A program made the position numbers and the translations under genes. Positions 8,407 to 16,735 of a DNA stretch of 64,000 nt are shown piece after piece. The stretch's first letter is position 1; every line of letters starts with the position of its first letter. Under the pieces are notes generated by a model. The model made no database searches. It was not told where the DNA came from and saw only the letters and a list, made by a program, of their open reading frames with translations. The stretch is from Leptothermofonsia sichuanensis E412 (GTDB taxonomy: Bacteria; Cyanobacteriota; Cyanobacteriia; Leptolyngbyales; Leptolyngbyaceae): contig NZ_CP072600.1 of the NCBI RefSeq assembly GCF_019891175.1, positions 3,906,001 through 3,970,000 of the forward strand. The letters run 5' to 3'.

Positions 8407-8826
8407 ATGGCCTCCTTGCCCAACTACCGACCCAAACAGCTTTCCCTCGGTCCGCTGGAAGCTGAAATCCTGCAAATCATTTGGGATCTGGGGACTGTCA
8501 CCGTGAAAGATGTGCATGCCCGCATTCTGTCTAACCCAGAACGAGAATTGGCGTACACTTCTGTGACCACCGTTCTGCAACGGCTGGCTCAAAAGGGCTG
8601 GTTAGCCTGTGACAAACAGGGGAAGACCCACCTCTGGAAAGCTTTAATTACACGGGAAGAGGCGCAGGCACTGCGGGCTTACGAGCAGTTGAATCAGTTT
8701 TTAGCGATTGGTAATCCAGATGTGGTGGCTGCCTTTGCTGACCAGTTGGATCAGACCAGTGTTGAGCAGATTGAGGCGATCGCCCAACGGCTCCGTGCCA
8801 TTCGTCAAGCCCGGGAGGAACAGTGA
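8407..8826 (+). CDS. BlaI/MecI/CopY-family transcriptional repressor
   Basis: 139 residues from the ATG at 8407 (a TTG at 8389 is an alternative). The N-terminal winged helix (LGPLEAEILQIIWDLGTVTV, then TSVTTVLQRLAQKGWL) is typical of the BlaI/MecI family, and the C-terminal helices should dimerise. The stop codon overlaps the start of an M56 peptidase gene (TGATG), the classic arrangement in which a membrane protease inactivates the repressor by cleavage. No beta-lactamase gene is adjacent, so the controlled target is unknown. Confidence 0.88.
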   Translation: MASLPNYRPKQLSLGPLEAEILQIIWDLGTVTVKDVHARILSNPERELAYTSVTTVLQRLAQKGWLACDKQGKTHLWKALITREEAQALRAYEQLNQFLAIGNPDVVAAFADQLDQTSVEQIEAIAQRLRAIRQAREEQ

Positions 8827-9668
8827 TGCATCTTACAATTTTGCTGGTAGCACTGGCACTTGCCTGGTTACTGAGGCTGAAACCTGTTGAGACAACTGGG
8901 GACTGGCAGGGACGCTGGCAGCGATCGCTGGGGGTATTTCTTTTGTCTCCGATCCTACTGCTCGCGACGGCAGTGGCACTGCTCTGTATGGGGCCGAAGG
9001 GGGAAATGGTCTGCTGGTGGGAAGGTTGGTTCAGCTATTTCCTGGCGATCACATTTCTGGTTGCTGCCGTTACTTTGTTGCTGAGATTGGCACTGGAGGG
9101 TTGGCGATCGCTCCGTCAGGTTCAATCCTATCCCCAGTTTGAGGTAGGTGATGTTTCCACCCGCTTGCTTTCCACGTCAATTCCTTTCATTGCCCGCATT
9201 GGTTTCTGGCAATCTGAACTGGTTGTCAGTCAGGGGTTAGTCAATTCCTTTGATTCAGATCATTTAGAAGCCGTGCTGACCCATGAACAGGCCCATCATC
9301 ACTATAGAGACACCTTCTGGTTTTTCTGGCTGGGCTGGTTGCGTCGGCTTACGTTCTGGCTGCCACAAACTGAAACCCTCTGGCAAGAATTGTTGCTTCT
9401 CCGTGAACACCGGGCAGATTGTTGGGCATCCCAACGAGTGGATTCCCTTCTACTTGCCGAGTCTCTACTTCAGATGGTAAGCGCCCCAGAACTTTATTCA
9501 GCTACAATTTGTGCAGCTTTCAGTAATGCCATTCCCCCAACCCGGCTGGAAGAGCGGATTGACCTGCTGCTGTCCAATCCGAATCCTCCTCGGCAACATC
9601 AACCGTGGCTCTGGGCATGGCTGTTGCTGGGAATGTTGCCCCTGCTGATTGTTCCCTTTCATTACTGA
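8826..9668 (+). CDS. M56 (BlaR1-like) membrane metallopeptidase
   Basis: 280 residues from the ATG that overlaps the repressor stop codon (TGATG); a GTG three bases upstream would also serve. At least three hydrophobic helices are seen in the first 90 residues and a last one at the C-terminus (LWAWLLLGMLPLLIVPF). The zinc motif HEQAH, in LTHEQAHHHYRD, lies at about residue 150, with a downstream REHRADCWA glutamate/histidine segment typical of M56 enzymes. The extracellular penicillin-binding sensor domain of true BlaR1 is missing, as in most cyanobacterial M56 proteins. It probably cleaves the BlaI-type repressor encoded just before it in response to an unknown signal. Confidence 0.88.
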   Translation: MHLTILLVALALAWLLRLKPVETTGDWQGRWQRSLGVFLLSPILLLATAVALLCMGPKGEMVCWWEGWFSYFLAITFLVAAVTLLLRLALEGWRSLRQVQSYPQFEVGDVSTRLLSTSIPFIARIGFWQSELVVSQGLVNSFDSDHLEAVLTHEQAHHHYRDTFWFFWLGWLRRLTFWLPQTETLWQELLLLREHRADCWASQRVDSLLLAESLLQMVSAPELYSATICAAFSNAIPPTRLEERIDLLLSNPNPPRQHQPWLWAWLLLGMLPLLIVPFHY

Positions 9669-9676
9669 TGGTTTGT

Positions 9677-9765
9677 CAATTTTGTAGTTGCGAGTCTGAG
9701 GTCAGGAAGAAGTGATTATTTTGGGGTTTTCAACCCACAAAATGATTCTTGACCAACCACCAATG
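9677..9765 (+). repeat. Dispersed repeat family C, copy 1
   Basis: About 90 bp beginning TTTGTAGTTGCGAGTCTGAG and containing TTTTGGGGTTTTCAACCCAC. An inverted homologue lies at 37386-37473. Confidence 0.7.
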
Positions 9766-9777
9766 CAGGCTGAGGAG

Positions 9778-9861
9778 CGAGGATTTTATCACCTGAAACT
9801 TCACCACAGAGGCACGGAGAACAGAGAGCAATTCCTCTGTGCCCTCTGTAACTCCGTGGTA
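9778..9861. repeat. CACCACAGAG repeat copy
   Basis: GGATTTTATCACCTGAAACT leads into TCACCACAGAGGCACGGAG, which folds against CTCTGTGCCCTCTGTAACTC. It lies between convergent genes and could act as a bidirectional transcript end. Confidence 0.7.
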
Positions 9862-9896
9862 AGCCCTGAGTTTTTCGGTTTATTGAATCCACGATC

Positions 9897-11063
9897 CTAA
9901 GCGATCTTGCCGATTACACCCTCCACCAACCAATCCATTGACTCCAGCTCGATCGCAGTCTGTCCATAATCTTTTGGAACGACGACCTTTCCTGTGTTGT
10001 CCTTCAGTCCGGCTGTATAGATGATTAATGAACCATCTTGCAGTCTGGCTTTTGCTTTATCAGCCGCCTTTTTCGCCTCTGGAGATACAGCGGGTCCATA
10101 GTCAGAAAGCTTTACAAAACCTTCCCTGTAGCCACCCCGCAACAGATGGGGGATGCCATCATTCATCAGTGTTTTACCGGCCTGAATCAATCTGGCATAT
10201 TCGGTATAAACCGTTGTCCAATCCCACTCTGCCCCGGTGAGATAGCCCTTTGGAGCCAGGGACGACTGATTAGCATGATAGCCAGAACTAAAGATCCCTC
10301 GTTTTTCTGCGGTTTCAATCACAACTTTGGGGCTGTCTACATGACAGGTGACCACATCGATGCCCTGATCGACCAGACTATTAGTTGCTTCTGCCTCTTT
10401 TACAGGTAGTGACCAATCACCTGTAAAAATGACCTGAGTTGTGATGGTGGGTTTGATACTGCGTGCTCCCAATGTAAAACTGTTGATATTGCGAAGCACT
10501 TGCGGGATGGGTTTTGCTGCCACAAATCCCAATTTGCCTGACTGGGTCATATGACCTGCCACAATGCCTGCAATATACTGAGCCTCATCAATGTAACCAA
10601 AATAGCTGCCTACGTTTTTCGGGTGTTTGCCTTCCTGGTATAGCCCACCACAGTGGAAAAACTGTACCTGTGGATAGCTGGCAGCCAGTTTAAGAATGTG
10701 TGGGTCGAAATATCCAAAAGAGGTCGGAAACAGCGCCGTCACTTTGTCCTGGTCGATCATCGTCTGCATCACTTCCTGTACCTCGGTCGTTTCAGGCACA
10801 CCAGCCTGATCGATCGTCTTAACCTCTGCCATTCCCTTTAACCCTTCCTTACCCTGGAAGTGGGCCTGGTTATAGCCAAAATCATCTTTGGGTCCAACGT
10901 AAATAAAACCCATCGCTAACACAGAACTGGCATCCGGGTTGGCTGCGGGAGAGTCACCTGTGGTGGGACTTGTCGTCGGGGTGCACCCTGTCCACAACCG
11001 TGATGTTGCTCCAAAGGCTCCAACCGCTAATAACCCTCGAATGATCTGACGGCGATTGCTCAA
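9897..11063 (-). CDS. BMP-family ABC substrate-binding lipoprotein
   Basis: I choose the TTG start at 11063 because GGAGGAGGAACT directly precedes it and it opens a clean signal peptide (SNRRQIIRGLLAVGAFGA); a GTG at 11096 is the longer alternative. The lipobox LWTGC places the acylated cysteine at about residue 27. The mature part is a periplasmic binding protein of the basic membrane protein family (MGFIYVGPKDDFGYNQAH at its start), whose characterised members bind nucleosides, purines or autoinducers. No permease or ATPase gene is nearby, so it must work with components encoded elsewhere. It follows an isochorismatase-family amidohydrolase by 44 bases, suggesting uptake of a nitrogenous substrate. 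Confidence 0.85.
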   Translation of the reverse strand: MSNRRQIIRGLLAVGAFGATSRLWTGCTPTTSPTTGDSPAANPDASSVLAMGFIYVGPKDDFGYNQAHFQGKEGLKGMAEVKTIDQAGVPETTEVQEVMQTMIDQDKVTALFPTSFGYFDPHILKLAASYPQVQFFHCGGLYQEGKHPKNVGSYFGYIDEAQYIAGIVAGHMTQSGKLGFVAAKPIPQVLRNINSFTLGARSIKPTITTQVIFTGDWSLPVKEAEATNSLVDQGIDVVTCHVDSPKVVIETAEKRGIFSSGYHANQSSLAPKGYLTGAEWDWTTVYTEYARLIQAGKTLMNDGIPHLLRGGYREGFVKLSDYGPAVSPEAKKAADKAKARLQDGSLIIYTAGLKDNTGKVVVPKDYGQTAIELESMDWLVEGVIGKIA

Positions 11064-11107
11064 AGTTCCTCCTCCCACCAGGGCTTTCAATCTCACAAAC
11101 GAATCCT

Positions 11108-11791
11108 TTATTCTTTCACGGCTGCAATCAGAGCTTCGGAGGCAGCGACTGCCCCAAACACACCACCCTGCATCTTGATCATGTTCAAAGCCGCAAGGTG
11201 ATTTCCATAATCAGTGGCACCAGTACAGTCTGATAACAACAGGCATTCATAGCCGCGATCGTTGGCATCACGCATGGTGGTGTGGACACAGACATCCGTT
11301 GTAATGCCTGCCAGGATCAGGTTTTGAATGCCATTACGCTTCAAAATTAAGTCCAGATCGGTGGCGTAAAATGAGCCTTTCCCAGGTTTGTCAATAATCA
11401 CCTCACCCGGCAGGGGAGCTAGTTCAGGGATGATTTCCCATCCGGGTTCACCACGCACAAGGATGCGACCGCACGGACCTGGATCTCCAATACCTGCACC
11501 GATTTGCTGCGATCGCCAGCGTTTGTTTTCAGGCAAGTCCGACAGGTCAGGGCGATGTCCTTCACGGGTATGTATGATCATGTAGCCATGCGATCGCAAC
11601 ACCCCCAGAAGTCGCTGAATGGGCGCGATTGGGGCTTGTGTCAGGGACAGGTCATAGCCCATTTTGTCTACATAACCACCTTCACCACAGAAATCGGTTT
11701 GCATGTCGATGACGATCAGCGCCGTATTCTCTGGATGCAAATCCCCATTGAATGGATAGGGATAGGGTTCTGCATCAACATATCGCCCCAT
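11108..11791 (-). CDS. Isochorismatase-family cysteine hydrolase, biuret/ureidoacrylate amidohydrolase-like
   Basis: 227 residues with a good ribosome binding site (GGAGGTTAGCA before the ATG). The family triad is visible: Asp29 in VIDMQTDF, a Lys in [16 protein letters not shown] (Lys135 or 138) and Cys168 in [15 protein letters not shown], together with the cis-peptide segment before the cysteine. The N-terminal [10 protein letters not shown] and the [14 protein letters not shown] segment resemble biuret/triuret hydrolases and RutB-type ureidoacrylate hydrolases more than isochorismatase itself. It would release carbamate or ammonia from a urea-like amide. It is probably cotranscribed with the BMP-type binding protein, so the pair may scavenge a nitrogen compound. 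The exact substrate is not determinable. Confidence 0.82.
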   Translation of the reverse strand: MGRYVDAEPYPYPFNGDLHPENTALIVIDMQTDFCGEGGYVDKMGYDLSLTQAPIAPIQRLLGVLRSHGYMIIHTREGHRPDLSDLPENKRWRSQQIGAGIGDPGPCGRILVRGEPGWEIIPELAPLPGEVIIDKPGKGSFYATDLDLILKRNGIQNLILAGITTDVCVHTTMRDANDRGYECLLLSDCTGATDYGNHLAALNMIKMQGGVFGAVAASEALIAAVKE

Positions 11792-11992
11792 TGCTAACCT
11801 CCGAATTCAGGGGGATCAGGTATCCGAAATTTGATGTAAAACGATGTGAAACAGTCTACAGTTAAAACTTCAATTCAAACTTCGATGTAATCTTTAGCAC
11901 ATTCTCCCCGAACAGATTCGTATTTCACGCTACATTTTATCTGCCTCCTACCTTCTGCCTTCCACCTTCTGCCCTCTACCTTCTACCTTTCT

Positions 11993-12976
11993 CTACCGGC
12001 CTGCGCGTCGCCGCAGGATATCTAACAGCGTTAAAAAGTGGGAAGGGAGAGGAGCAATTGCCTCAATCTGCTCCTCTGAGACAGGATGCTGGAGGCGTAA
12101 TCGCCAGGCGTGGAGTGCCTGACCAGGCAAATTAACGCCCACAGATCTGCCTGAGCCATAGTCCGGGTCACCCACAATGGGAAGCCCAACACAGGCAGCG
12201 TGAACCCGGATCTGATGGGTACGCCCGGTTTCCAGTTCAAAATTGATCAGGGTATAGTTGCCCAGGCGCTCCTTAATCTGCCAGTGGGTGATTGCCTGAC
12301 GCCCACCCTGCTCCAGGGGGACGATCGCCATTTTTTTTCGATCAACGGGGTGTCGTCCAATTGGAGCGTTGATCGTCCCCTGTTCGGTTTTGGGCACGCC
12401 ATAGACGACACCCAGATAGTCCCGTCGAGCCGTTTTGGTTTGAAATTGCTGTTGCAGATGGATGTGGGCGTGATCATTTTTAGCAATCGCGATCGCTCCC
12501 GTTGTATCCCTGTCCAGCCGATGCACAATGCCCGGTCGTTGAATACCACCAATCCCAGATAGGGTGCTTTCTCCTGATTCCGTGCGGCAATGCCACAGCA
12601 AGGCATTAACTAGGGTGCCACTGATATGTCCTGCGGACGGATGAACCACCATTCCAGCAGGCTTGTTCACAATCAGCAAATCATTATCTTCGTAAAGAAT
12701 CTCCAGGGGAATATTTTCTGGCTCAATATTGAGCGGTTCAACTTCAGGAATGGTGAGGCGAATGCGATCGCCCACCTGCACAAGTTCTTTCTTGGACAGA
12801 CAAACCTCCCCATTCAGGAGAACCTGGTTCTGGCCAATCAGCTTTTGAATCCGCGATCGCGACAGTTCCGCCAACTGGTCCGCCAGAAAGGCATCTAAGC
12901 GTTCTCCCGCCTCCTCTTCCTCAACCCACAATTCAATTTCTCCATTACCCATCACCCATTCCCAATTTCCCGTCAA
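11993..12976 (-). CDS. rluD: RluD-type 23S rRNA pseudouridine synthase
   Basis: 327 residues; an ATG eight codons in (12952) may be the true start. An S4 RNA-binding domain (about residues 18-75, ERLDAFLADQLAELSRSRIQ) precedes the RluA-family catalytic domain, which has HRLDRDTTGAIAIAK with the catalytic Asp at about residue 155, and GRTHQIRVHA. Residues DDLLIVNKPAGMVVHP are the usual domain opening. Family members isomerise uridines in helix 69 of 23S rRNA. It ends in an Arg-rich tail. The RluA/RluD class is certain; the precise target site is inferred from the S4 domain plus length. Confidence 0.88.
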   Translation of the reverse strand: MTGNWEWVMGNGEIELWVEEEEAGERLDAFLADQLAELSRSRIQKLIGQNQVLLNGEVCLSKKELVQVGDRIRLTIPEVEPLNIEPENIPLEILYEDNDLLIVNKPAGMVVHPSAGHISGTLVNALLWHCRTESGESTLSGIGGIQRPGIVHRLDRDTTGAIAIAKNDHAHIHLQQQFQTKTARRDYLGVVYGVPKTEQGTINAPIGRHPVDRKKMAIVPLEQGGRQAITHWQIKERLGNYTLINFELETGRTHQIRVHAACVGLPIVGDPDYGSGRSVGVNLPGQALHAWRLRLQHPVSEEQIEAIAPLPSHFLTLLDILRRRAGR

Positions 12977-13082
12977 CGCTCAACTCATGCCACGCTAAAT
13001 GTTCAATTCCCCTCACTCCTTTTTCCTCTTTTCTTCTCCTCCCTCCTCCCCCCTCACTCCTCCCCCTCACTCCCTCTCCCAA

Positions 13083-13841
13083 TCAATGCCCCGGTCGGCT
13101 ACTCTTCAGGGTGGAGTGCAGGTTGACAACAGAACCAATGACTGCGATCGCCGGGGCACCAAACTGCTGTTCTTCAACCTGATGCACAATAGTTTCCAGC
13201 GTGCCCGTGAGTTCTTCCTGGTCAGGGCGAGTTCCCCAGCGGACTAAGGCAACGGGCGTGGTGTCACTTAACCCGGCTGTTCGCAGTTGGTCCACGATAT
13301 AGGGCAGATTGTGAATACCCATATAAATCACGATCGTCTCAGATCCGTGGGCGATCGCAGACCAGTTGACAGCGGGGCGATACTTCCCAGCACCTTCATG
13401 CCCAGTCACAAAAGTGACCGAGGAACTGAAATGGCGATGGGTCAGGGGAATGCCAGCATAGGCAGGTGCCGCAATTCCTGATGTAATTCCCGGTACCACC
13501 TCTACCGGAACACCCGCCCGAACCAGTTCCTCCATTTCTTCGCCACCGCGCCCAAAGATGAATGGATCTCCCCCCTTCAGACGCACCACAATTGCAGATT
13601 GTTTAGCCTTCTCAATCAGCAGTTGATTGGTATCTTCCTGCAACATTGAGTGCATTCCCTTCCGCTTGCCCGCATTAATCTGTTCTGCCTGGGGGTTGAT
13701 CATCCTCAAAATCTGGGGACTGACCAGGGCATCATAAACCACCACATCAGCACACTCCAGCAATGCTTTGCCTTTCAATGTCATTAACCCCGGATCTCCG
13801 GGTCCAGCACCAACTAAATAAACCTTGCCTGATTGGGTCAT
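13083..13841 (-). CDS. cobA: Uroporphyrinogen-III C-methyltransferase
   Basis: 252 residues from the ATG at 13841 ([18 protein letters not shown]); the longer frame to 13892 adds an unrelated leader. SAM-dependent methylation of uroporphyrinogen III at C2 and C7 gives precorrin-2, the branch point to siroheme and cobalamin. Visible signatures are [18 protein letters not shown] at the N-terminus, the [18 protein letters not shown] motif and GIPLTHR. It is a stand-alone methyltransferase without the CysG oxidase/chelatase domain, as usual in cyanobacteria. It lies 54 bases downstream of a sirohydrochlorin chelatase gene on the same strand, forming a siroheme operon. Confidence 0.93.
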   Translation of the reverse strand: MTQSGKVYLVGAGPGDPGLMTLKGKALLECADVVVYDALVSPQILRMINPQAEQINAGKRKGMHSMLQEDTNQLLIEKAKQSAIVVRLKGGDPFIFGRGGEEMEELVRAGVPVEVVPGITSGIAAPAYAGIPLTHRHFSSSVTFVTGHEGAGKYRPAVNWSAIAHGSETIVIYMGIHNLPYIVDQLRTAGLSDTTPVALVRWGTRPDQEELTGTLETIVHQVEEQQFGAPAIAVIGSVVNLHSTLKSSRPGH

Positions 13842-13895
13842 AGAGTGAGTCAGCGAGTAAGCACGATGTAATTTACAAAATCTGTCATTCAATCC

Positions 13896-14846
13896 TCATC
13901 CTGAATCCGTCCCCTGTCCCCCTGCCAGATCCACTAACAAATCTGCCAGTTCCGGGGTGGCATCTAACGGGGAAGTAAGGTGCAGTTCCAGGAGCGGGAA
14001 TGCCAGAGAAAGATCGGCAACCTGGCGGGCGATCGCATCCGTCACACTGCCTTCAAATAGAAAATAGGGGAAAAGCGCAATTCGTTTGGTGCCCGAATTC
14101 ACCAGATCCCGTAAACAGGTATCCAGACTGGGAGGAACAGACCAGTAGGCAGGAATGGCTCCCAGCCACTCCGCCAGCGCTTCCACTGATTGATTGGCAC
14201 CGGGACGGCGACTTCCGTGGGCTAACAAAATCCAGGCTTCAACTGGTAAGGCAGCCATCCGTTCGCTGATTAAACGCCGTAAGCCCGGATGGGAGCCAAG
14301 ATGGGGGGTGATTTCAAGCTGAACACCTGTCCCCAATGCCTGCTGAGCCAGGTCAACTTCCCGCGGGATGTCCTCCATCACATGCATTCCCCGAAGCAGA
14401 AACAACGGTAGCACCTGCACCCTCACTGGCTCACACCTGACGACAGAGGCTCCCTTTGCCTGAAATGGTTGACTGAATCGAATAATCTGTGCGTGCAGAG
14501 ATTCAGACACACATTCAAGGGAGGCAATCTCAACGACTGGCGGATTCAGCGTTGAAGTGGCAAATCCATTGCTTTGTGGTAATTGGTCTGGTGACTGGTC
14601 TGATGACTGGTTACCTGGCTGGTGATTCGCCAGGTAACCAGCCGCAGTCTGGGTCATTCTGGTACTGATGGGTGGTGCCGGCGGCAAGTGTTGAATCCGC
14701 CAGGAAAAATAAGCTGACAGCTTTTCTGCTGCCTCTCGTGGACGGCGATCGCGACTACCATGAAAGACCAGCAAATAGGCGGAAGGAGTGTGCAAAGTGG
14801 CGAGGGACAAAGGATATTTCTCGAATTCTAGCGCCCAGCCATGCAA
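13896..14846 (-). CDS. Sirohydrochlorin chelatase, two-domain CbiX/SirB type
   Basis: 316 residues with two homologous CbiX domains: the first opens LLVFHGSRDRRPREAA (about residue 25) and the second LLAHGSRRPGANQSV (about residue 205), each with the metal-binding His. It inserts Fe2+ (or Co2+) into sirohydrochlorin. Between the domains lies a low-complexity Gln/Ser/Pro linker (NHQPGNQSSDQSPDQ) whose DNA contains a perfect 13-bp inverted repeat (14607-14641), so the linker seems to have grown by repeat insertion. The next gene is cobA, so siroheme production for sulfite and nitrite reductases is the likely joint role. Confidence 0.85.
   Translation of the reverse strand: MHGWALEFEKYPLSLATLHTPSAYLLVFHGSRDRRPREAAEKLSAYFSWRIQHLPPAPPISTRMTQTAAGYLANHQPGNQSSDQSPDQLPQSNGFATSTLNPPVVEIASLECVSESLHAQIIRFSQPFQAKGASVVRCEPVRVQVLPLFLLRGMHVMEDIPREVDLAQQALGTGVQLEITPHLGSHPGLRRLISERMAALPVEAWILLAHGSRRPGANQSVEALAEWLGAIPAYWSVPPSLDTCLRDLVNSGTKRIALFPYFLFEGSVTDAIARQVADLSLAFPLLELHLTSPLDATPELADLLVDLAGGQGTDSG
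14607..14641. repeat. Perfect inverted repeat inside the chelatase gene
   Basis: CTGGTTACCTGGC (14607-14619) and GCCAGGTAACCAG (14629-14641) flank a 9-nt loop. It is related in sequence to the dispersed GTTACCAGG hairpins but is translated as part of the interdomain linker. Confidence 0.65.
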
Positions 14847-14959
14847 ACGGGAACTATCTGCTGAGGTTTATAGCGTTTCCTTTCCGGGTCAGGTACACCT
14901 CATCGGTCTGACTCAAAGTTTCTACGGCTATCCATGCACCTCACTGGATGCAAAAAACC

Positions 14960-15418
14960 CTATAGCCTGCTCGCGCTTCCGCCATTGGTTGACTGAATCT
15001 CTGCGGCCTCTGTCTCATCAAAAGAGCACTTGACGGTGATCTTCAGGTTACTCTGAGCTTTACCACTGGCAATGTAGGGAATGCCAGCATCTGCACTCAA
15101 ATTCACCCCAAATTCGAGGGTCACTTCGTTCACATTAGCCAGGCTGATATTTTTGAATGCATTGAGACAATAAACCGTATAAGTGCGGATAGTACTTTGC
15201 ACCAGTTGCATGGATTGGGTCGGGTTCAGGCGGGTAGGAAGCCCAATTCCCTTTGCTCCCCCGCGTCGTTGCTCACCATTCGACTCATAGGGTTCCTGAG
15301 AAATAATTTCAGCTCGTTCGGTTTCTTCCTGAGCTTCGATATACAGAACAGTGCCATCTTCTAATTGAACGGGAATCAGTTTTGCCAAAGGAGTTCCTGC
15401 CAGTGGGGTCAATGTCAT
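14960..15418 (-). CDS. Trypco1-like (CU044_2847-type) domain protein
   Basis: 152 residues from the ATG at 15418; a longer frame would overlap the upstream gene's stop. A short beta-strand start (LIPVQLEDGTVLYIEAQE) leads to VTLEFGVNLSADAGIPYIASG, then QSNLKITVKC. This matches my memory of the trypsin-co-occurring domain Trypco1, where a strand pair with EFGVKLSAEAG is typical. Such proteins are found beside peptidases and in conflict systems, but no trypsin-like gene is adjacent here; the upstream gene encodes an MBL-fold hydrolase whose stop lies 26 bases before this start. Function unknown. Confidence 0.6.
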   Translation of the reverse strand: MTLTPLAGTPLAKLIPVQLEDGTVLYIEAQEETERAEIISQEPYESNGEQRRGGAKGIGLPTRLNPTQSMQLVQSTIRTYTVYCLNAFKNISLANVNEVTLEFGVNLSADAGIPYIASGKAQSNLKITVKCSFDETEAAEIQSTNGGSASRL

Positions 15419-15443
15419 CGTTCCCCAGCGACACCAATCTGGA

Positions 15444-16409
15444 TCAGGGGTGATACCCCTCATCTTTCCCCTCTATCCATCTGACACACTGTTCCATCTG
15501 CTGATGCATGGTTGCCCGATCGCTGTGGTAGCGACGACCGTGCCCTGGAAGCACCCACTCAAAGGAATAGGAAAGCAATTTTTTCATGGACTGGGTGAGT
15601 TCTGCCCAGGAGTACCAGCAGGCATAGCGAAAGGCAATCAGGTGCCCCCGTTCTTCGGACCAAGCAAGGTGATCCCCTGTGAATAGAAAGGTCTGGTCAT
15701 AGAGCAGAACCGTGTGCCCTTTGGTGTGCCCTGGAACGGGAATGATCAATAGATCAGGTGCAAGTTGTACAGGCTCCTGTCCAGTCAGTTTAATTTCAAC
15801 ATCACGGGTGCTGCTGGTGATTTCATCGCTGTGCAGGATGCGATCGCAGCCAAAGTGCTGATGAAATTTCTGATGATCCGCCACATCGTCCCGGTGGGTC
15901 AGGTATACGTAACGGACACCACCCATTTCCTCCAGTCGCCGGACCAGCGGGGGAGCAAAGCGGGGGGAATCTACCAGGACATTCCCCTCAGAACGCTGGA
16001 TCAGGTAACTGGCCGCACCAAAGGAACTTTCCGCATGGTAGCCACAGTGGTACACATTGGCAGAGATCGCGATCGGAATGCTTTCCTGAGCAGCCTTAAT
16101 ATCTACTGGTTTTTCCACAGTGCCAATCGAAGCGGTTGGGCAGGATAAGAGTGCCTGCATGAGAGATTCAACCCTACGAATAATTCTAAGTAAAAAGCCA
16201 ATCGAAGCGGTTGGACAGGATAAGAGTGCCTGCATTGCCCGCAGACGTTCCTTCTCATCCGCGGGCTGGTGGTAGACCGCAGACTGGTCACCAGCTTGAG
16301 TAAAGACTTCAGGTGCCATCCAGCGGCAGGTGTCACAGTCAATACAGGTGCGATCGACGTAAAAGTCACCGCTGACGTTCTCTGATCGGCGTTGGGAAAG
16401 GTGAGCCAT
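15444..16409 (-). CDS. Ferredoxin / metallo-beta-lactamase fusion protein with internal duplication
   Basis: The ATG at 16409 is chosen because upstream residues come from low-complexity DNA; this gives 321 residues. Residues about 10-80 are a ferredoxin-like segment (YVDRTCIDCDTCRWMAPEVF, final Cys in LLSCPTASIG). The rest is an MBL fold: THRDDVADH, PVPGHTKGH, FTGDH and LPGHG give the dimetal ligands. Such cyanobacterial fusions are probably redox-linked hydrolases. Oddity: the segment MQALLSCPTASIG occurs twice, separated by FLLRIIRRVESL, a 75-bp in-frame insertion that adds a spare fourth-ligand cysteine next to the cluster site. Confidence 0.82.
   Translation of the reverse strand: MAHLSQRRSENVSGDFYVDRTCIDCDTCRWMAPEVFTQAGDQSAVYHQPADEKERLRAMQALLSCPTASIGFLLRIIRRVESLMQALLSCPTASIGTVEKPVDIKAAQESIPIAISANVYHCGYHAESSFGAASYLIQRSEGNVLVDSPRFAPPLVRRLEEMGGVRYVYLTHRDDVADHQKFHQHFGCDRILHSDEITSSTRDVEIKLTGQEPVQLAPDLLIIPVPGHTKGHTVLLYDQTFLFTGDHLAWSEERGHLIAFRYACWYSWAELTQSMKKLLSYSFEWVLPGHGRRYHSDRATMHQQMEQCVRWIEGKDEGYHP
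16122..16235. repeat. 39-bp direct repeat inside the ferredoxin/MBL gene
   Basis: Copies at 16122-16160 and 16197-16235 differ at one base and are separated by an AT-rich 36-bp spacer. The period of 75 bp keeps the reading frame. Confidence 0.9.
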
Positions 16410-16649
16410 GGGAGGATGCGGTACCGGGTACCGGGTGTGGGGGGTCGGGTGTCGGGGTCGGGGGCTGGTGTGGAGTATGCCTGAGGTCAGGATGATCTCG
16501 TGGAGCCTGACTCGGTTGCAAGGGGTTGTCAAATTTTGGTGCCAACCCTCAAGCGGGAATCGAGGGAATCAGGGGACAGAGGAATTGAGGCACGGCTAAC
16601 AGGACATGCCCGGTTGCAATCCCACCACGATAGGTATCAAATGGAGAAT

Positions 16650-16735
16650 TGTATGTCCTTTCGTTTGCCCTCTATACCCTCTACCCTACACCCTGCCCCC
16701 CATACCCTGCCCCCCATACCCTGCCCTCCCTACCC
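16650..16735. repeat. CATACCCTGCCCCC short tandem repeats
   Basis: Three or four copies of a 14-bp unit, CCCATACCCTGCCC, immediately before the crr6 start codon. They create a spurious Pro/Tyr-rich N-terminal extension in that frame. Confidence 0.75.

Noticed and set aside
16410-16532. N-terminal extension of the ferredoxin/MBL frame
   Set aside because: His/Pro-rich residues come from GGTACCGGGT-type simple sequence; family proteins begin near the ferredoxin motif.
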